From assembly GCA_964496705.1 (NCBI GenBank), contig CAZCBJ010000220.1, forward strand, positions 1 to 6,593: 6,593 nt of DNA, given 5' to 3'. Under the pieces are notes generated by a model. The model saw nothing but the letters and a program-made list of their open reading frames with translations. It ran no database searches and was not told where the DNA came from. The DNA comes from CAZCBJ01 sp964496705 (GTDB lineage Bacteria; Chloroflexota; Anaerolineae; Anaerolineales; Anaerolineaceae). Shown here in pieces: positions 6,593-6,593 of the stretch (position 1 is its first letter; every line of letters starts with the position of its first letter). The translations under genes were made by a program, and so were the position numbers.

Positions 6593-6593
6593 C

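Noticed and set aside
1..6593. tRNA, rRNA, CRISPR array, insertion sequence, riboswitch
   Set aside because: None seen on reading. Coding sequence covers essentially the whole window, with no spaced repeats, transposase motifs or inverted-repeat ends.

Overview
The window is fully packed coding DNA of moderate GC content. It holds two gene blocks that converge near position 3385. The style suggests a Chloroflexota bacterium, probably of the Anaerolineae type. The signs are Hanks-type kinases with Thr/Pro-rich extracellular linkers and WSPDG beta-propellers, paired short FemAB-like proteins, and very tight gene packing. This assignment is inferred from gene style; no marker gene is present.

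Plus strand, 1-3396: two consecutive paralogous membrane proteins lie 15 bases apart. The first enters the window already in frame. Only its membrane helix, Thr-rich linker and six-repeat TolB/PD40-type propeller are visible. The second is complete (703 aa): an intact cytoplasmic Ser/Thr kinase, one membrane helix, a Pro/Thr/Ser linker and a propeller colinear with that of the first. They look like a tandem duplication of a transmembrane sensor kinase, so the first gene probably has a kinase domain upstream of the window. Both propellers share a cysteine pair with identical spacing.

Minus strand, 6592-3375: four cistrons run right to left with almost no space between them. In transcription order they are: the 3' end of an unidentified gene whose tail resembles CapD/FlaA1-type nucleotide-sugar epimerases; two adjacent FemAB-like (GNAT-fold) aminoacyltransferase paralogues; and a fold-type II PLP enzyme of the D-cysteine desulfhydrase/ACC deaminase family. 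Its specificity residues are Thr/Thr, which favours a desulfhydrase-like activity over ACC deaminase. The junctions are TGATG, a one-base gap and TAATG, which strongly suggests one translationally coupled operon, plausibly for peptidoglycan or cell-surface modification.

The two blocks overlap tail to tail by 22 bases, with no recognisable intrinsic terminator. The most interesting points are the duplicated propeller kinases with their conserved cysteine pair, the FemAB pair coupled to a PLP enzyme, the convergent overlap, and a possible frameshift in the partial gene at the right edge.
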